A stretch of DNA of 64,000 nucleotides from Macrosoma leucophasiata (GCA_036365455.1 JAWQUS010000008.1:25803501-25867500); one strand, 5' to 3'; shown: positions 34,905-46,109, counted from the stretch's first letter. Notes: a model not told the origin generated them from the sequence alone. Translations and numbers: made by a program.

Positions 34905-35225
34905 GATGATGTTTACGAGAGGGCACGGGCGGCAGTCGCGCCTGGGGCGAGGTCCAGCGGGGCCCGGCGGGGGCCAGCGGGGCCCGGCGGGGGCTACTCG
35001 GAGAACAATGGAGATCAGCATCGCGCGCCGCGGTGATTACCGAGTTTGTTTACAAAACAGCTCTTTGTTCGCCTATCTAATCGGGGCTGGAGCTGCCGAG
35101 CTGCTGACTCAGCATCAGCTGCGCCATTGTGCGCCGCCACCTGCCACCTGCAACCTGCCACCTGCCACCTGTAACTCGCACCACCTCTACCTACTACACT
35201 ACGTGTACACCGTCACACACCGTCT
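34905..35225. promoter_or_regulatory. GC-rich island with tandem 20-mer and CACCTG cluster
   Basis: Two direct copies of CCAGCGGGGCCCGGCGGGGG at 34954-34993, then a cluster of four CACCTG words plus AACCTG at 35137-35172. CACCTG is CAGGTG on the other strand, an E-box of the type bound by Snail- and ZEB-like repressors. The cluster lies about 0.9 kb upstream of the 36091 start codon. Confidence 0.45.
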
Positions 35226-35229
35226 CTGA

Positions 35230-35780
35230 ATCATCCTCCCCGCTGAGAACTCTGAAAAATCCCGGCATAGTAGTAGATAGATAGTATAGATTCTATATTC
35301 AGATAGTGGAAATAAACATTCATCTACTGCACTACACTACACTCACGCGAAAAGTCAAAGATACAATAATTTCAGATACCTCATGCATATCTCCAAATTT
35401 TTTGGTATGTTCGATAGAAAAGAATTCAACGCGCTACTTTTACTTTTTATCTTGAGAGATTTTTCATTTACAATTTTTTTTTAATTTAATTCTTGAATTA
35501 ATCATGCTAATCATGTTTAAATGCATCATATTATTACATAGGTATTATTATTCCTATATTAAATCGTCGTGTTTTATTCTTTTGACTCAAATTCAATCCA
35601 TATAGTTTAAGCTGTACGAGTATGATACAATAAAAACATACTTTATATATAAAAACGTACTTTCTTTATCTTAATGAGATATAATAACCTTAGTTCGGAA
35701 TGATTTAAAATGTTGACGTTTCTATTATGTATTTGAATAAGAACATAATGAACGTGCTACGACGTCGACGGCTACGAGGT
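35230..35780. other. AT-rich upstream DNA, no gene
   Basis: AT-rich sequence between the 35 kb island and the CpG-rich leader of the 36 kb exon. No repeat or coding feature is recognised. Confidence 0.5.
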
Positions 35781-35799
35781 CGGTTACGTTAGATTAGTG

Positions 35800-36090
35800 C
35801 ATCAGAGTGATGTATGCGGGAGCGAGCGTGGTGAGTCGGTGAGCGCCCGCGCCGCCGGGAGGGTGGAGGTGGCGTGGTGAGGTGTGGTGGTGTGGTGGAG
35901 TGGTGGTGTGGTGGAGTGGTGGAGTGGTGGTGTGGAGGGGGCCGGGGCGGCGGGAGGCGCGGGCGCGGCGCGGCGCGGCCGGCGCGGCGGCGTGACTCGC
36001 GCGCCGCCTGTCGCCGCGTACGCACGCCCGCGACGCGCCCGCGCCCGCGCCGCCGCGATGAGTGCCCAGTGACCGTGCAGTGCCGCCGCC
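35800..36090 (+). promoter_or_regulatory. CpG-rich promoter / 5' UTR region of the 36 kb exon
   Basis: An abrupt shift to CpG-rich DNA. 35879-35938 is a GTGGTGGAGTGG-type minisatellite, followed by GGCGCGGGCGCGGCGCGGCG. The sequence runs continuously into the Kozak context at 36091. No TATA box is evident, consistent with a CpG-type promoter. The exact transcription start cannot be placed from sequence. Confidence 0.5.
36058..36072 (+). promoter_or_regulatory. Upstream short ORF (4 codons)
   Basis: ATGAGTGCCCAGTGA lies 18 nt before the main start codon. If it is in the mRNA it could reduce initiation at 36091, although the main ATG has a far stronger context. Confidence 0.5.
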
Positions 36091-36310
36091 ATGGAGTACC
36101 AGCACGCGCAGCCCGTCCAGCCGCTCGGCCCGCCCGCGCCTCCGCCGCCGCCGCCGTCGCTGCTGCCCGCGCCCGCGCCGCACCCGCACCCGCACCCGCA
36201 CCCGCCGCTGCCCTCGCTGCCCTCGCTGCCCCAGCTGCAGCACCACCACGTGCAGGACGACGACCGCTGGAGCCAGTACCACATCTGGCGACAGCACGTC
36301 TTCGTCAACG
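36091..36310 (+). CDS. Initial coding exon, 73 codons plus 1 nt, unidentified protein
   Basis: ATG 36091 sits in GCCGCCGCCATGG, an essentially perfect Kozak context. The translation begins MEYQHAQPVQPLG and passes a Pro-rich run (residues 14-30), a His-Pro repeat (31-38) and LPSLPSLPQLQHHH. It then gives an unbiased acidic/aromatic block, DDDRWSQYHIWRQHVFVN (about 56-73). The exon ends at AACG|GTCAGT, a good donor after the first base of the next codon (phase 1, probably glycine). Third positions are almost all G or C. Low-complexity N termini followed by a conserved-looking block are usual in insect transcription regulators, but I do not recognise the family. No downstream exon is visible, so a very long first intron is likely. 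Confidence 0.75.
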
Positions 36311-36316
36311 GTCAGT
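36311..36316 (+). other. Splice donor of the 36 kb exon
   Basis: G|GTCAGT follows the conserved-looking block. The open frame continues past it only into Ser/Pro/Ala/Arg-rich translation, supporting an exon end here. Confidence 0.6.
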
Positions 36317-36689
36317 GTGCGCCCTCGCCCTCGCCCTCGGCCGGCCGCGGCTCGCTCGCGCGCTTTCTCCGCGCCCGCCTCGCCCTCGCGACACTCGCCC
36401 AAAAGAGAAAGTGCGCGACCGTAGCCCACCGTCGGATGGAATTTGCCGGCTCATCGGAGCTCTTTGTTTCCGCATGTCTCGTCCCTCCGCCCGGCGCCGA
36501 TCGTTTACTGTGTGTGATGTGCACGTGCATATACCGCAGCGGTGGATTCCTGTAGCTCTCGGACGTTTCCACCTTCGTCGGCGAGATCCGGCAATCGTGT
36601 AATGGAGCCACGGCCCGTTTCTGTGTGATCAATCTTACGCTAAATTCTTGACGTTATCGCTTCACAGTGTCAAGGTCGCATAACATTAG

Positions 36690-37015
36690 TTCATCTGCCA
36701 TTCAAAAATGTTTGGTTTGTTCGTATTCGTAACACTTAAGATTATGTTGTCGCATGTACCTACGTTGTGCCGCGATTGTTCGAAGTATCCCTGGTGTGTC
36801 CGGAGCAGAACGCGAGCGGTCGATCGCCGGGGCTAAGAATACGGCGGAGTGAAGCGTGGAGCGTGAGGCGCGGCTCACGTGGCGGACACAAACGCGATTA
36901 GCGCGGAAGCGAGGGAAGCCGCCGCCGCTGGGATGCACTAAGTGCACTAACTGCACTTCACGTTCGCTTCCTGCACAATCGGCACATGTGCAGTGCACTT
37001 CCCATGCCGCCTCAA
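36690..37015. promoter_or_regulatory. GC-enriched intronic segment
   Basis: Moderately CpG-rich DNA with TGCACTAAGTGCACTAACTG and GTGCAGTGCACTTCCC, i.e. repeated GTGCA/TGCAC words, and GCTTCCTGC (GGAA core). No exon is supported, and it could be an intronic enhancer. Confidence 0.3.
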
Positions 37016-37450
37016 TGCTAACTACCCTTTTATATAAATTCCGGTACTTCCCTCCTCTGTGGCTGACTTCATTTAAAAATCTGCTTAATATACTATTTAT
37101 ACCTACCGAACGCAGACTTCATATTCATTATATTAGTAAAAATGGAACTCCAGCTATATTGTACCACTATTTTTACCTTATAAATTATATGTAGGTATAC
37201 AAAGAGACGGGTAAAACTTGTGCTTTAACCTTGAGGATTGGGGAGCAGCAATCCTACGAACCTGCATTTGTTAATCATACCGACTACGTAAGTAGCACGT
37301 CACTGTGCTACTTTCCTCGCGGATTAATGTAACAATAGAACGTATACTTATTGTAAATTGCTGCTGCAGCCCAAACCTAGTTGCAATAGGGAAGTAAACA
37401 TTTCTTGCGCTTCCTCGGCGACCGTTGTGTAAGTGCAATAAAGAAAGTAG

Positions 37451-37494
37451 GTGAGTGAGCCCCGCGCGAGGCGCGAGGCGCGAGGCTCACTCAC
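37451..37494. repeat. Hairpin with GTGAGTGAGCC arms
   Basis: Arms 37451-37461 and 37484-37494 are exact complements, with a 22-nt loop of GCGCGAG repeats. The left arm also forms a consensus splice donor (AAGTAG|GTGAGT), so a stem-loop would mask a potential 5' splice site if transcribed. Confidence 0.75.
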
Positions 37495-37499
37495 TGTAG

Positions 37500-39060
37500 C
37501 GCGCACACTGTGTGCTGCAGCTTTGTTCCTCGTCTCAAGCTGTGGGAAATGGAATTGGAAAGGAATCGGTCCGATGGCGAACCAAACATTGGCTTTTAAT
37601 ACTAGACTCTACGTAAATACGTTACAGCAACAGTACAACTTGCTTTCGGTAATTTCATTTACTTTTTAAATCGCTATTCTATTGTTTAATACTATTGACA
37701 ATTTAAATTCACTGCCAGAATAATGAAACAAAAAATACTTTTTTGGCTGTAGATAAAAATCTAAAGCGGTAAAAAATTCAATTTCGTAACTTTCACTTGA
37801 GGCAGCGGTAGCGGCAGTTGCAGCGGCGGCCGATCTCGCATTGCCGTCATTCCGATTCTCGCTGAGTACGCTTGTTATTAGTTTAAGGAAATTTTTTAGC
37901 CTTTTATGCAGAATAGTATGTAATTATGGCTCCCGGTAATTATTGCTATATCTAGACTACTACATCATTCAAATAGGTGTTATTGAGTATGTTAAAAAGA
38001 AAAAACATAGATAAAATCTTCAGACTTGGGATATTGGCATTTTCTGTTGTGATAGTAGTAAATCAATATTCAATCTATGCCTACGTAAGATCTGAAATAC
38101 TTATCCTTTTTGTCTGTAATAACAAAGTCGTGCATTATCATTTATTTTACTTCCCGGTTGATCTGATTAACAAAAAAAAAGTTTAGTATTGAGATATTGC
38201 CCAAACTGTCGAAATCTACCACAAGTTTACAAATATCGAAATACAATTTGATTGGTTCTGCATCATTTGGGTGAATGCTTTCATATCGCGTGTGGATTTG
38301 GTATTACTTATTTAGATGAACTATCAAATCTCTTTGTTGAACTCGGTCGTTGTGATGAACATAATGTCATGTTTTTTTAGAATCTTCAGTACCTACGAAG
38401 GGTCCTCTTAGTGTACTTCGTGTACTTACTCTTCAAATATAGGTCACCTAAGTGTTTTATGTAACCCTTTTATATTCATCCTTCTGCGTGTATAAGTAAA
38501 TGAATGATTGTTATTATTTTAATAAATATCGAATAACAATATGTTGTTCACATTTATAATCGTTGAAGCTTTATACGTTTACGGCTTCATACAGTCTCAC
38601 AGAGTGAGTGTGTAGTCACTCTCATTAAAACGGTTACATATCCAATAATAGACAACACATAATAGTGACTGTATCAATATTGACAGCGCGTGTTTCCTCT
38701 TGGAGAGACTGAAAACCAGTTCTTGATGACATTGAGCTTAGGAAACATTCGGCACGCATCACAGTGACCACAGTGACGTCAGCGAGTCAGCGAGTCAGCG
38801 GGCGTACTCTTGTGGACTCGGGGAACAGTGATCGGTGGTTTTGCAGGCACGAGGAGGCTCTCCCCTCTCACGGGACTGGCGTGTCCGTTCCCCGTTACAT
38901 ATTCCCCCGCATCACCGCCACCGCCCGAATCAAACACACTGCCTCGATTTATCTTTTTGTTTGTTAAATTTAGTTAACCATGGGATGAAATTTTGTATAC
39001 TGGTAATAGCCTAGACATCACCGCATAACATTATCAATAAATTTTACCGAAATCAACACT
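37500..39060. other. No gene seen
   Basis: AT-rich. Contains AACTTTCACTTG at 37788-37799 (Blimp-1-like on the minus strand), TGACGTCA at 38774-38781, and three tandem CAGCGAGT-type units just after it. Confidence 0.5.
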
Positions 39061-39065
39061 TAGCA

Positions 39066-39112
39066 ATAAATGGTAGTGTTCGGTACTATTGTGTTCTAAC
39101 CAGGCGGTAATA
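39066..39112 (-). repeat. Family A repeat, short minus fragment
   Basis: AAATGGTAGTGTTCGGTACT and ATTGTGTTCTAACCAGGCGG are the complement of the central hairpin segment of family A. Confidence 0.6.
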
Positions 39113-39589
39113 TACGGTTTCCTTAATTGTCGGTCCATAAACATAGCAGTTTAGACCTAGAAATTTTAATGTGATCGATACTCTTGTTTACGATGAAAGC
39201 ATCGTATATAAAGATTCGTAATTATCACTCAGATTAGTTTCTATATATACACCCCAATTCCTAAACACGAGCTGTGTAGGACGTCAGGCCCAATCTATCT
39301 ATGTACGAGTACATATTCGTACTATTCAAGGTGTTAGGTTACCGGAAGTTTGACCCTCGTAGGTACGACTACTCTCAAAGCGTTCCAAGGCCGCGTTCAT
39401 TGGATTACCTGTTACTGCTGCAACTGTCAAGTTCTTAATTGTCGATGGTGGAGGACTTAACTAAAGTAACATCACCGGGAATTAAGATCTCCCGAGATCG
39501 GTCCGGCAGCGCAAACCTTCCTCTTTCAGAAAATCATTTGACTGGTGGCAGTTAGTTGAGTCATATATCTAGGTGCAAGTATTGCTACC

Positions 39590-40000
39590 TGTAGTAGCTG
39601 AGATGGAGCTGGACCAGTTCAGTGGAGGCATAGGAAGGCGGAAGGGGGAGGCCGCGCTCGCTACTTTTTTTGTTCAATTCGAGCGTGGCCGCGCACTTTC
39701 ACTCCGAATATTTGGGAAAAAGTGGCGACCTTTTGGCGACTTTCTCTGGCGCCCCCCGCGCTCGCCGCTTCGCACGCCCCCCGCCCCCGCACTCTCGCGA
39801 CACGTGCTTTCTTCCGCGTGCGCGCCCACCGACCACTTTTACTTTTTAAACTTGACAATGCGCTCTCAAGATGGCGAGATATCTCGGCTGGCCGCTGCCG
39901 CTGCCGAGCCTCGCGCACCCGGAACTGCTTCGTCGTCCACCCATTTCGAGCTCTTCGCGTAATGCGTAATGAGCGCCACGCCACGCCACGCGAGATAAAC
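39590..40000. promoter_or_regulatory. GC-rich island with Blimp-1-like and YY1/Pho-like words
   Basis: Contains CACTTTCACT at 39694-39703 (complement AGTGAAAGTG), CCACTTTTACTTTTT at 39834-39848, and CAAGATGGCG at about 39868, whose core GCCAT/ATGGC is YY1/Pho-like. Open frames exist on both strands but look like CpG-island by-products. Confidence 0.45.
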
Positions 40001-40833
40001 GCCCAATGTCAACACTCTTGTCGCGAGATAAGAGGTCAGGTCATCGCGGAAAATTCAAACTTATAATAATATGTACAAATTCACTGTATTAAATAATGAT
40101 CGAATTCAAAAACCTTGTTATTAAATAATAAACTTATAAAACATTTCCGCTCTCATCCCGAGTTACGATTACATGAGAACTACTAAAACGATAAAGACAT
40201 CGTTGAAACATTGTTGAAAGATTGTCATATCAACATCGTTGATTTTGAAAAATATTTTTTCCTTTTGTACTATCAATATGACGTGTCTGCAGTTGATGCG
40301 TACGAATTGTTACTTCTATGGGCAATACCCCCCAGACGTAGTAAACGTAGGTAGGTACATGATTTTCAAATGTGAGTTACTTAAGACACTGATTCCATTT
40401 TTGCTAACACACACGAAAAAGGCTTAATAAAAAAAATGACGAAAAGGATTAACAACATTAAAAGTTGCATTTTAATTGGAATCGGTTTGTTTAACAAAAC
40501 AGATAAAAATTTGAACATTGACCTAGATAGACCAGTTCAAAAAAGTTAACGTAGGTATTTTAGAGTCTCAATAATTCATTCCACAGAATGTTAATAATGA
40601 CCAATTCACACTCTCGTTTCCTCATACTCGTATTCCACTGACAACTGAGTGTTGGCATGAGACGTGTGGTGCTGCTGCGAGTCACTCGCTGTGTTAGTCA
40701 CATCTGTCTGTTATATGTATTTTCAATATTGTGTAATGATTTATAGATTTATCGAGAGGGAGTAACAATATTAAATAGCTATATAGGCATGTAATATGTT
40801 ACAAAATATGTAATATATAACCTAAATTAATCT

Positions 40834-41160
40834 ACACAAATAAATAAAATAAAATTGGAGTGTCTGTTTGTTATATAAAAATAACCGCTTTTTAATAAAT
40901 GCATATGTGTATGTTTACACGGTACATATAACAAATCATATATGTTTTTTAATTTTTGTCTATCTGTCTGTCTGTCTGATTGTTGGGGCTAATCTCGGGA
41001 ACGGTTGAACCCATTTCGACGGGACTTTCACTGGCAGATAGTTTTCTGTAAGAAGGAGTAACTTAGGCTACTTTTATACTAGCTGCGCCCACGACTTCGT
41101 CCGGGTAGATACTAAACCATCATAAATTCTCACGCGGACGAAGTCGCGGGCACAGCTAGT
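40834..41160 (+). repeat. Hairpin-ended SINE-like repeat, copy 2
   Basis: The most intact copy of the family at 30118-30452. The terminal hairpin is 41078-41160: ACTAGCTGCGCCCACGACTT on the left and GAAGTCGCGGGCACAGCTAG on the right. It has a (TGTC)n tract near 40960-40980 and the body motif GGGACTTTCACTGGCAGAT. Confidence 0.85.
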
Positions 41161-41424
41161 AAAATATAAAATTAAAGTAGTCTTTTGTAGTTTTTCTCAC
41201 TAACCAATTATAGAGAAGAGTACGCGCCCTACAAGCACCTTATTAAAAACGCTAAAAATGAACGTATTAAAACTGGATTTGGAAAAATATTAGTAGAATG
41301 ACTCCGTGAAGACCTGCACCGAGTAGTTAACTTTAGTTGCAATTGTTGCCGCTGGTGAGATAACAACTATATTTTGTTTGTTTTAAATTATTTCAAAGAG
41401 TAATTCTGTTAATATTTTTTTATG

Positions 41425-41712
41425 TAATGGAAGTGGTAAACAAGCGTGCAGTTCACGTTGATGTTAAGTGATGACTGCAGTCTAGTCTATAGGCTGCAGT
41501 CATCACCACACAAAGACCAAGGTCAAAATGCAGATGCGTTACCACTCCTGAGGCCTAAGGTGTTATGCCTCTGTGCCAGAAATTACAGGGCTGTACATTA
41601 CCACCTGACCGGAACACGATAGTGCTGAACACTACCATTTAGCGGCAAGTATATTAGGTAATGCGATGATGCTAACGCCCGCGAGCTCCGTCACTGGAGC
41701 TTTACCACCAGC
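41425..41712 (+). repeat. Family A repeat, most complete copy
   Basis: Contains all landmarks in order: GTGCAGTTCACGTTGATGTT, a duplicated or inverted GATGACTGCAGTCTAGTC / GGCTGCAGTCATCACC, AAAATGCAGATGCGTTACCA, GGAACACGATAGTGCTGAAC, TTAGGTAATGCGATGATGC and ACCACCAGC. The CTGCAGTC inversion near 41475-41495 is specific to this copy. Confidence 0.8.
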
Positions 41713-42349
41713 AGAATAATATGTTTATTCTTTGATTCTTTCAACTAACAAGTGATTGTACTAATAATATACCTAGTATTTTTGTTACAATACATCCAAG
41801 TGAATTGCAAAGTTTAAAACAAAAAACCGCATATTTTGACTAGGGTTTCAATTTGTTAGTACGAATTGAGGGTAGTTGAGAGTTAGTACGAGTATGTTAG
41901 GAATATGAGTGGTGGATGAATGAGGCGGTGGTGAGTGGGCGCGTGTGTGAACGCGGCGGTGTAACAGTGTGTGACCATGTTTAGAAGCTTACACGCAAAC
42001 CTGTTTACGCGATCAACTGGTTTTAAAACTAATTAGCTTTTAGTCAGCCTTGTGCGTAGCGATTTCGATGAGTTTTGCTAATTCATGTGTTATCATGAAA
42101 ATCATTAACGTTGGTACCGAACACACAATTATCTTGACCTACACGTTTAGTAAATATTTGCATCGTGGTGTTCTTTACTTCATTGACAACCTGCTCCGCG
42201 TTCTGAACGAATTGTGTCATACTACGCGTATTGGGTACTGAAACGCGTATCAAACTTATACATATACCTATACGAGGCGGAAGTACAAAGATGAGAAATG
42301 CCGCGCACTCTTTTACGTATAATGGTATCGCAGATACTTGTAGGAATAG

Positions 42350-42600
42350 TGTAGAGTTGCGGGCGGTGCGGGGAGAGTAGAGGAGGTGAGGGGAGGAGTA
42401 CGGTCGCGTGCGCAGGCTCCGGCGGCGCCGCGGTTTCGAGAGTAAAAGTAATCTTCCGCCGACGTTTCCGCGTCGGCCCCCCTCCCTCCCCTCGTACCGC
42501 AACGCCCCCTCCCCCGCCAGCGCGCGCGCTGCTTCCGACTTTTACTTTTCCGCTGACGTACCGCTATCACACCCACGCTGCCTATCAAACAATATTTTGA
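42350..42600. promoter_or_regulatory. GC-rich island
   Basis: CpG-rich patch with AGAGTAAAAGTAATC (about 42439), CGACTTTTACTTTTCCGC (42537-42554), and C-rich TCGGCCCCCCTCCCTCCCC. The paired AAAAGTAAAAGT words resemble the GAAAGTGAAAG arrangement in other islands of this window. Confidence 0.4.
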
Positions 42601-42964
42601 AAGTTTTAATGGCGTGTTTTGCTTAGAATATTACGATGATACAGTGATAGTAAATTATTCAAGAGTTATCGGTTTAATGCGGTTGGTTACTCATCGAAAT
42701 TGTAGTTTGTACAATTAAGCTATAATAATTGTAAACTACGCACATACCTACCCTAGTTAACCCTGAACAATGTTAAGTTAAGATTTACGTAAAATTAAGC
42801 CGGATACAATGTGGTTCGATTTCCACTGGGAGTGATTTTTTTTATCGAACGATGTAACTCGTAACTTGTGTCTATTGATCGCGCAAAAACACAAACCTGT
42901 TTAGCATCACGTTTGTTGCCGTGCGAGGTAGGCAGAGGGTAGCGCACTAAAAATCTGACATAAT

Positions 42965-43250
42965 CTGTCGTCATCATCATCATCATCTTTTCAGCCAAAA
43001 GACGTCCACTGCTGAACAAATGCCTCCCCCAAAGATTTCCACAACGAACGGTCCTGGGCCCTCACAGAATATCTCAATTTCGTTCAAATCAAAATTCTCG
43101 CAGAGAAAATCCGAGCATAGCCCTCGCCATTGCTCTCTGAGTGACCTTGAGCCTTCTTATGAGGCTCATAGTGAGCGGCCACGTTTCTATCCCATAGGTC
43201 ATCACTGGCAACGCACATTGGTCAAAAACCTTTTTCTTGAGTGTTTACGG
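42965..43250 (+). repeat. CATCATCAT / AAGACGTCCACTGCTG repeat
   Basis: A (CAT)n tract leads into TTCAGCCAAAAGACGTCCAC, TGCTGAACAAATGCCTCCCC and TTTCCACAACGAACGGTCCT. This is a very common lepidopteran dispersed repeat. The open frame through it is not a gene. Confidence 0.75.
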
Positions 43251-43314
43251 TACGGTACGGTTGGTACGGTTTACGTACAAAGTATTTGTGTCAGCATTTT
43301 CAGTTTCACTAGTA

Positions 43315-43500
43315 TTAGAATCAGAATCAGAAACTCGTTTATTCATTTAGGGTGACAGGCACCTCTTATGACACGTCAAAAACAAACAAAATAAATTAAA
43401 GTGAATAACAATTGATATACACGTCAAACAAGATAAAAAATATATGTAAAGTCAAGAATATCACTAAGATAAAACTAAATGTCATAAACTAATGTAAAAA
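43315..43500 (-). repeat. Retroelement 3' tail, minus copy
   Basis: The complement of the 15106-15279 tail: AGAATCAGAATCAGAAACTC, GGGTGACAGGCACCTCTTAT and CAAGAATATCACTAAGAT. Confidence 0.8.
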
Positions 43501-43757
43501 GTAGGTATATCAGTAGAATGTCTCATTTCCCCTTAACAAACTGATAACAAAGAGTAAAAAGAAAAGAAAAAGAGTCATTCTTTGTCATATTTTTATTGTC
43601 ACATTAGTCAGTTCACATCATAACCGCGTCCGCGAAACGCGTCAATCAGTCTCACCTATCATCAGTCATTAGCATTATTATGAGTTACAGTTTCATATAT
43701 TCAACTTACAGTGAAATCAGTGTTTAATTTATTAGCAGTTTTTATGTTAGGGAACAT

Positions 43758-43781
43758 CCCGAACATTTCTCAATGTTCGGG
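43758..43781. repeat. 10-bp-arm hairpin with TCTC loop
   Basis: CCCGAACATT-TCTC-AATGTTCGGG, a perfect stem with a tetraloop. No U-tract or coding context indicates a terminator. Function unknown. Confidence 0.8.
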
Positions 43782-44507
43782 TACTCACTGCGGTAAGTCG
43801 GACGAGAAGATGTGTCGTAGCTTCCCGAACGCTGCCCAACTGAGTTGGATTTGGCGATTGACCTCTTTCTCATAATCTATATCTACTACCTATTTACAAA
43901 TATTTTGATTCACTAATGTGATCACACGAGAACGCCGCGTATTTGGTCATGGACAGTCATATTATGTCCCTTTATGTGTGATACAATATATAAGTATATG
44001 TATGGTTACATGACATGTGTTGGTCTGTGGTGGCTTAGTGAAATCCTCAGAGACGTGACGACAAGGCCGTGACGAAATTCAACATAATACCTACACAAGA
44101 TATCGAACCTGTGAAATATACGAGTATAGTATGTCTGCTGAAAAGAAGTATAAATCCTCCTTTCCAGCAATTACCTTAAAAAAATCTCAAAAGACTTAAA
44201 GGAAAAAAAAACATTCGAGGTCCAAAACTTATATTCCGGTTGATCTTATACTTAATAGTGAAAAGTTATTGATACTCAGTATTCATAATCAATTATAAGT
44301 AGGATGTGCCTGCGTGTGTCCCCGAGGAATGTGGAGCTCACGGGATCAACGAAACTGATTCCAGCTTCTAAAAATGTATACTTTATACAACACACATTTT
44401 ATTATACTGATGTGAACGTTTTATAGTAAGATGATACTTTAAATATTATATTTAAACAAAGCAAAACGATAACTTCTCAGTAGATATCTACTAGCTATAT
44501 GGTATAT

Positions 44508-44656
44508 GGTTTATTCCCGCTGTCCCCGAGCCCCGTGTCCCCCTTGCGACGGGGACTACGGTACTTTAATGAATTATTTTAAATTACTCCCCGTTGTCCC
44601 CGGGTGTGACGGTTGTGTGACGGGGTCACGGCGCACGGGGACAACGGGAATAAACC
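44508..44656. mobile_element. MITE-like element with ~25-bp terminal inverted repeats
   Basis: The left end GGTTTATTCCCGCTGTCCCC and right end GGGGACAACGGGAATAAACC are near-perfect complements bounding 149 bp. The interior repeats CCCCGTTGTCCCC-like words. A target duplication is not clear (GGTATAT on the left, TGGTAT on the right), so the superfamily is unassigned. Confidence 0.7.
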
Positions 44657-44659
44657 TGG

Positions 44660-45980
44660 TATCAAGTAGGTATATGGTAGATTTTTCGTCGAATTTTCGA
44701 GCCATTTTCACGAGCCACAAGCCACGAGTACACTCTCGTATCATTTCCAGTAGTATTGAGTATAACACAAACAAGTCCTTAATATAAAACTAAATACAGT
44801 TACGTTAGTGTAGTTTTGTTTAATAGGTACACATGTAGTATTAAACGAAATAATTCGTATTATTAATATCCATGGTCTGTATCTATTCATTAATAAACCG
44901 GTGAATGTGAATGGTTCTTAAAATTTTTGGATGACTCTATTTTTCATTAGGTTTAAAAATATGTACATGCCTTTATATATATTTAACTTCAATGTTAATT
45001 ATTTCAGGGAAAAGACACGCGAATGTTTTTCGGGTAGTTAGTTACTTTCTGAGATCAAAGTAAACAGGTTTCGGCTGTGGTGTTTAAGCAAGATAAGTTC
45101 TCAAACGTTAGGGAAATGGAAACATTTTCCTCTGAATTAATGAGTTAATCGTCATAGCTCATATAAATAAATAAAATTGTCATGAATAGTACATAATTAT
45201 ACACAATTATGCATACACAAAATAACTTCTCAGAACCAACCTTAGTTTTGGTGAGAGCCTTGTCCGCACAAGTTGTAATAAGATGAGACAAGGGCATAAA
45301 CACGGTAAAAACTTATTATTATACAATTCGGTTACAATATTGCGTAGTACGTGGAGTCCTGACTACACTAGTAGGAACACGGTGCTCCTGCGATGTAGCG
45401 CGATGACGAGAAAAGTAGCGTTTTAAATATCTCAGAAAGGATTCTGGCGGTCACTTTCACTCTGATATAATCTTTGCATTAGCAAGGTCTTTGAATCTAT
45501 TATGATCTCGCTTTTGAATGCAAAATAGTGAATTATTAAAAATGTTATCACTTTTAATATCACGATTCCTTTGGATATTGGTGTTTAAAAATAAAACAGT
45601 GTTGAACGTAGATTAATAAAATATTCGCAAGAAGCGACTATATAGCCGTGATGGCGGACTGCTTTGAAAAAGTTGAACTTATCTGCATTAGTGTTAATTA
45701 TAATTAAGTACCGAAATCCGGTGCGGCCGTATACCTACTATGTTTTAATTTGATCATTTAAAATTTAATTACAAGTGTTTTTGATTTGTTTCGTTGCATT
45801 GCAGGTCAATCTTAAAGCTTTTGGATAATTAACAATAAGATAAAGATAGTTAAGTAACTCTGATTACGCTGAGTTTTATTTAATACAACATAGTTTGTGT
45901 CCAAGATACGAGTAACTACTATTGACAAGGATCACTTGTAACAATATTTTTTCGCATGTAAATTTAAAAAAAATGTTGAA
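44660..45980. other. No gene seen
   Basis: AT-rich. The notable item is TCACTTTCACTC at 45451-45462, whose complement GAGTGAAAGTGA matches the Blimp-1-like pattern, here outside a GC island. Confidence 0.5.
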
Positions 45981-46100
45981 AGAATCAGAATCAGAAACTT
46001 ATTTATTAATTTAGGGTGACAGGCACCTCTTATGACCACATCAAAAACAACAAATTAAATTAAAGTGAACAAGAGAATACTTCTATATTTTTTATATCGA
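45981..46100 (-). repeat. Retroelement 3' tail, minus copy (truncated)
   Basis: AGAATCAGAATCAGAAACTT and TAGGGTGACAGGCACCTCTT match 43315-43500. It is truncated after about 110 bp. Confidence 0.75.
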
Positions 46101-46109
46101 GTAAGTTCT

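Noticed and set aside
35794..36429. Long minus-strand open frames opposite the 36 kb exon
   Set aside because: They run through CpG-rich and GGT-type minisatellite DNA and give Arg/Pro/Thr/His low complexity. The plus-strand frame has the Kozak start, protein-like block and donor.
39573..39962. 129-codon open frame in the 39.6 kb island
   Set aside because: Starts in AT-rich DNA without bias and ends in Ala/Pro-rich text. The opposite strand is also open. More consistent with a CpG island.
42965..43355. 111-codon frame at 43020-43355
   Set aside because: It reads through a well-known type of lepidopteran dispersed repeat and then into a retroelement tail.
43758..43781. Rho-independent-type terminator
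   Set aside because: The perfect stem has no U-tract and the genome is eukaryotic.
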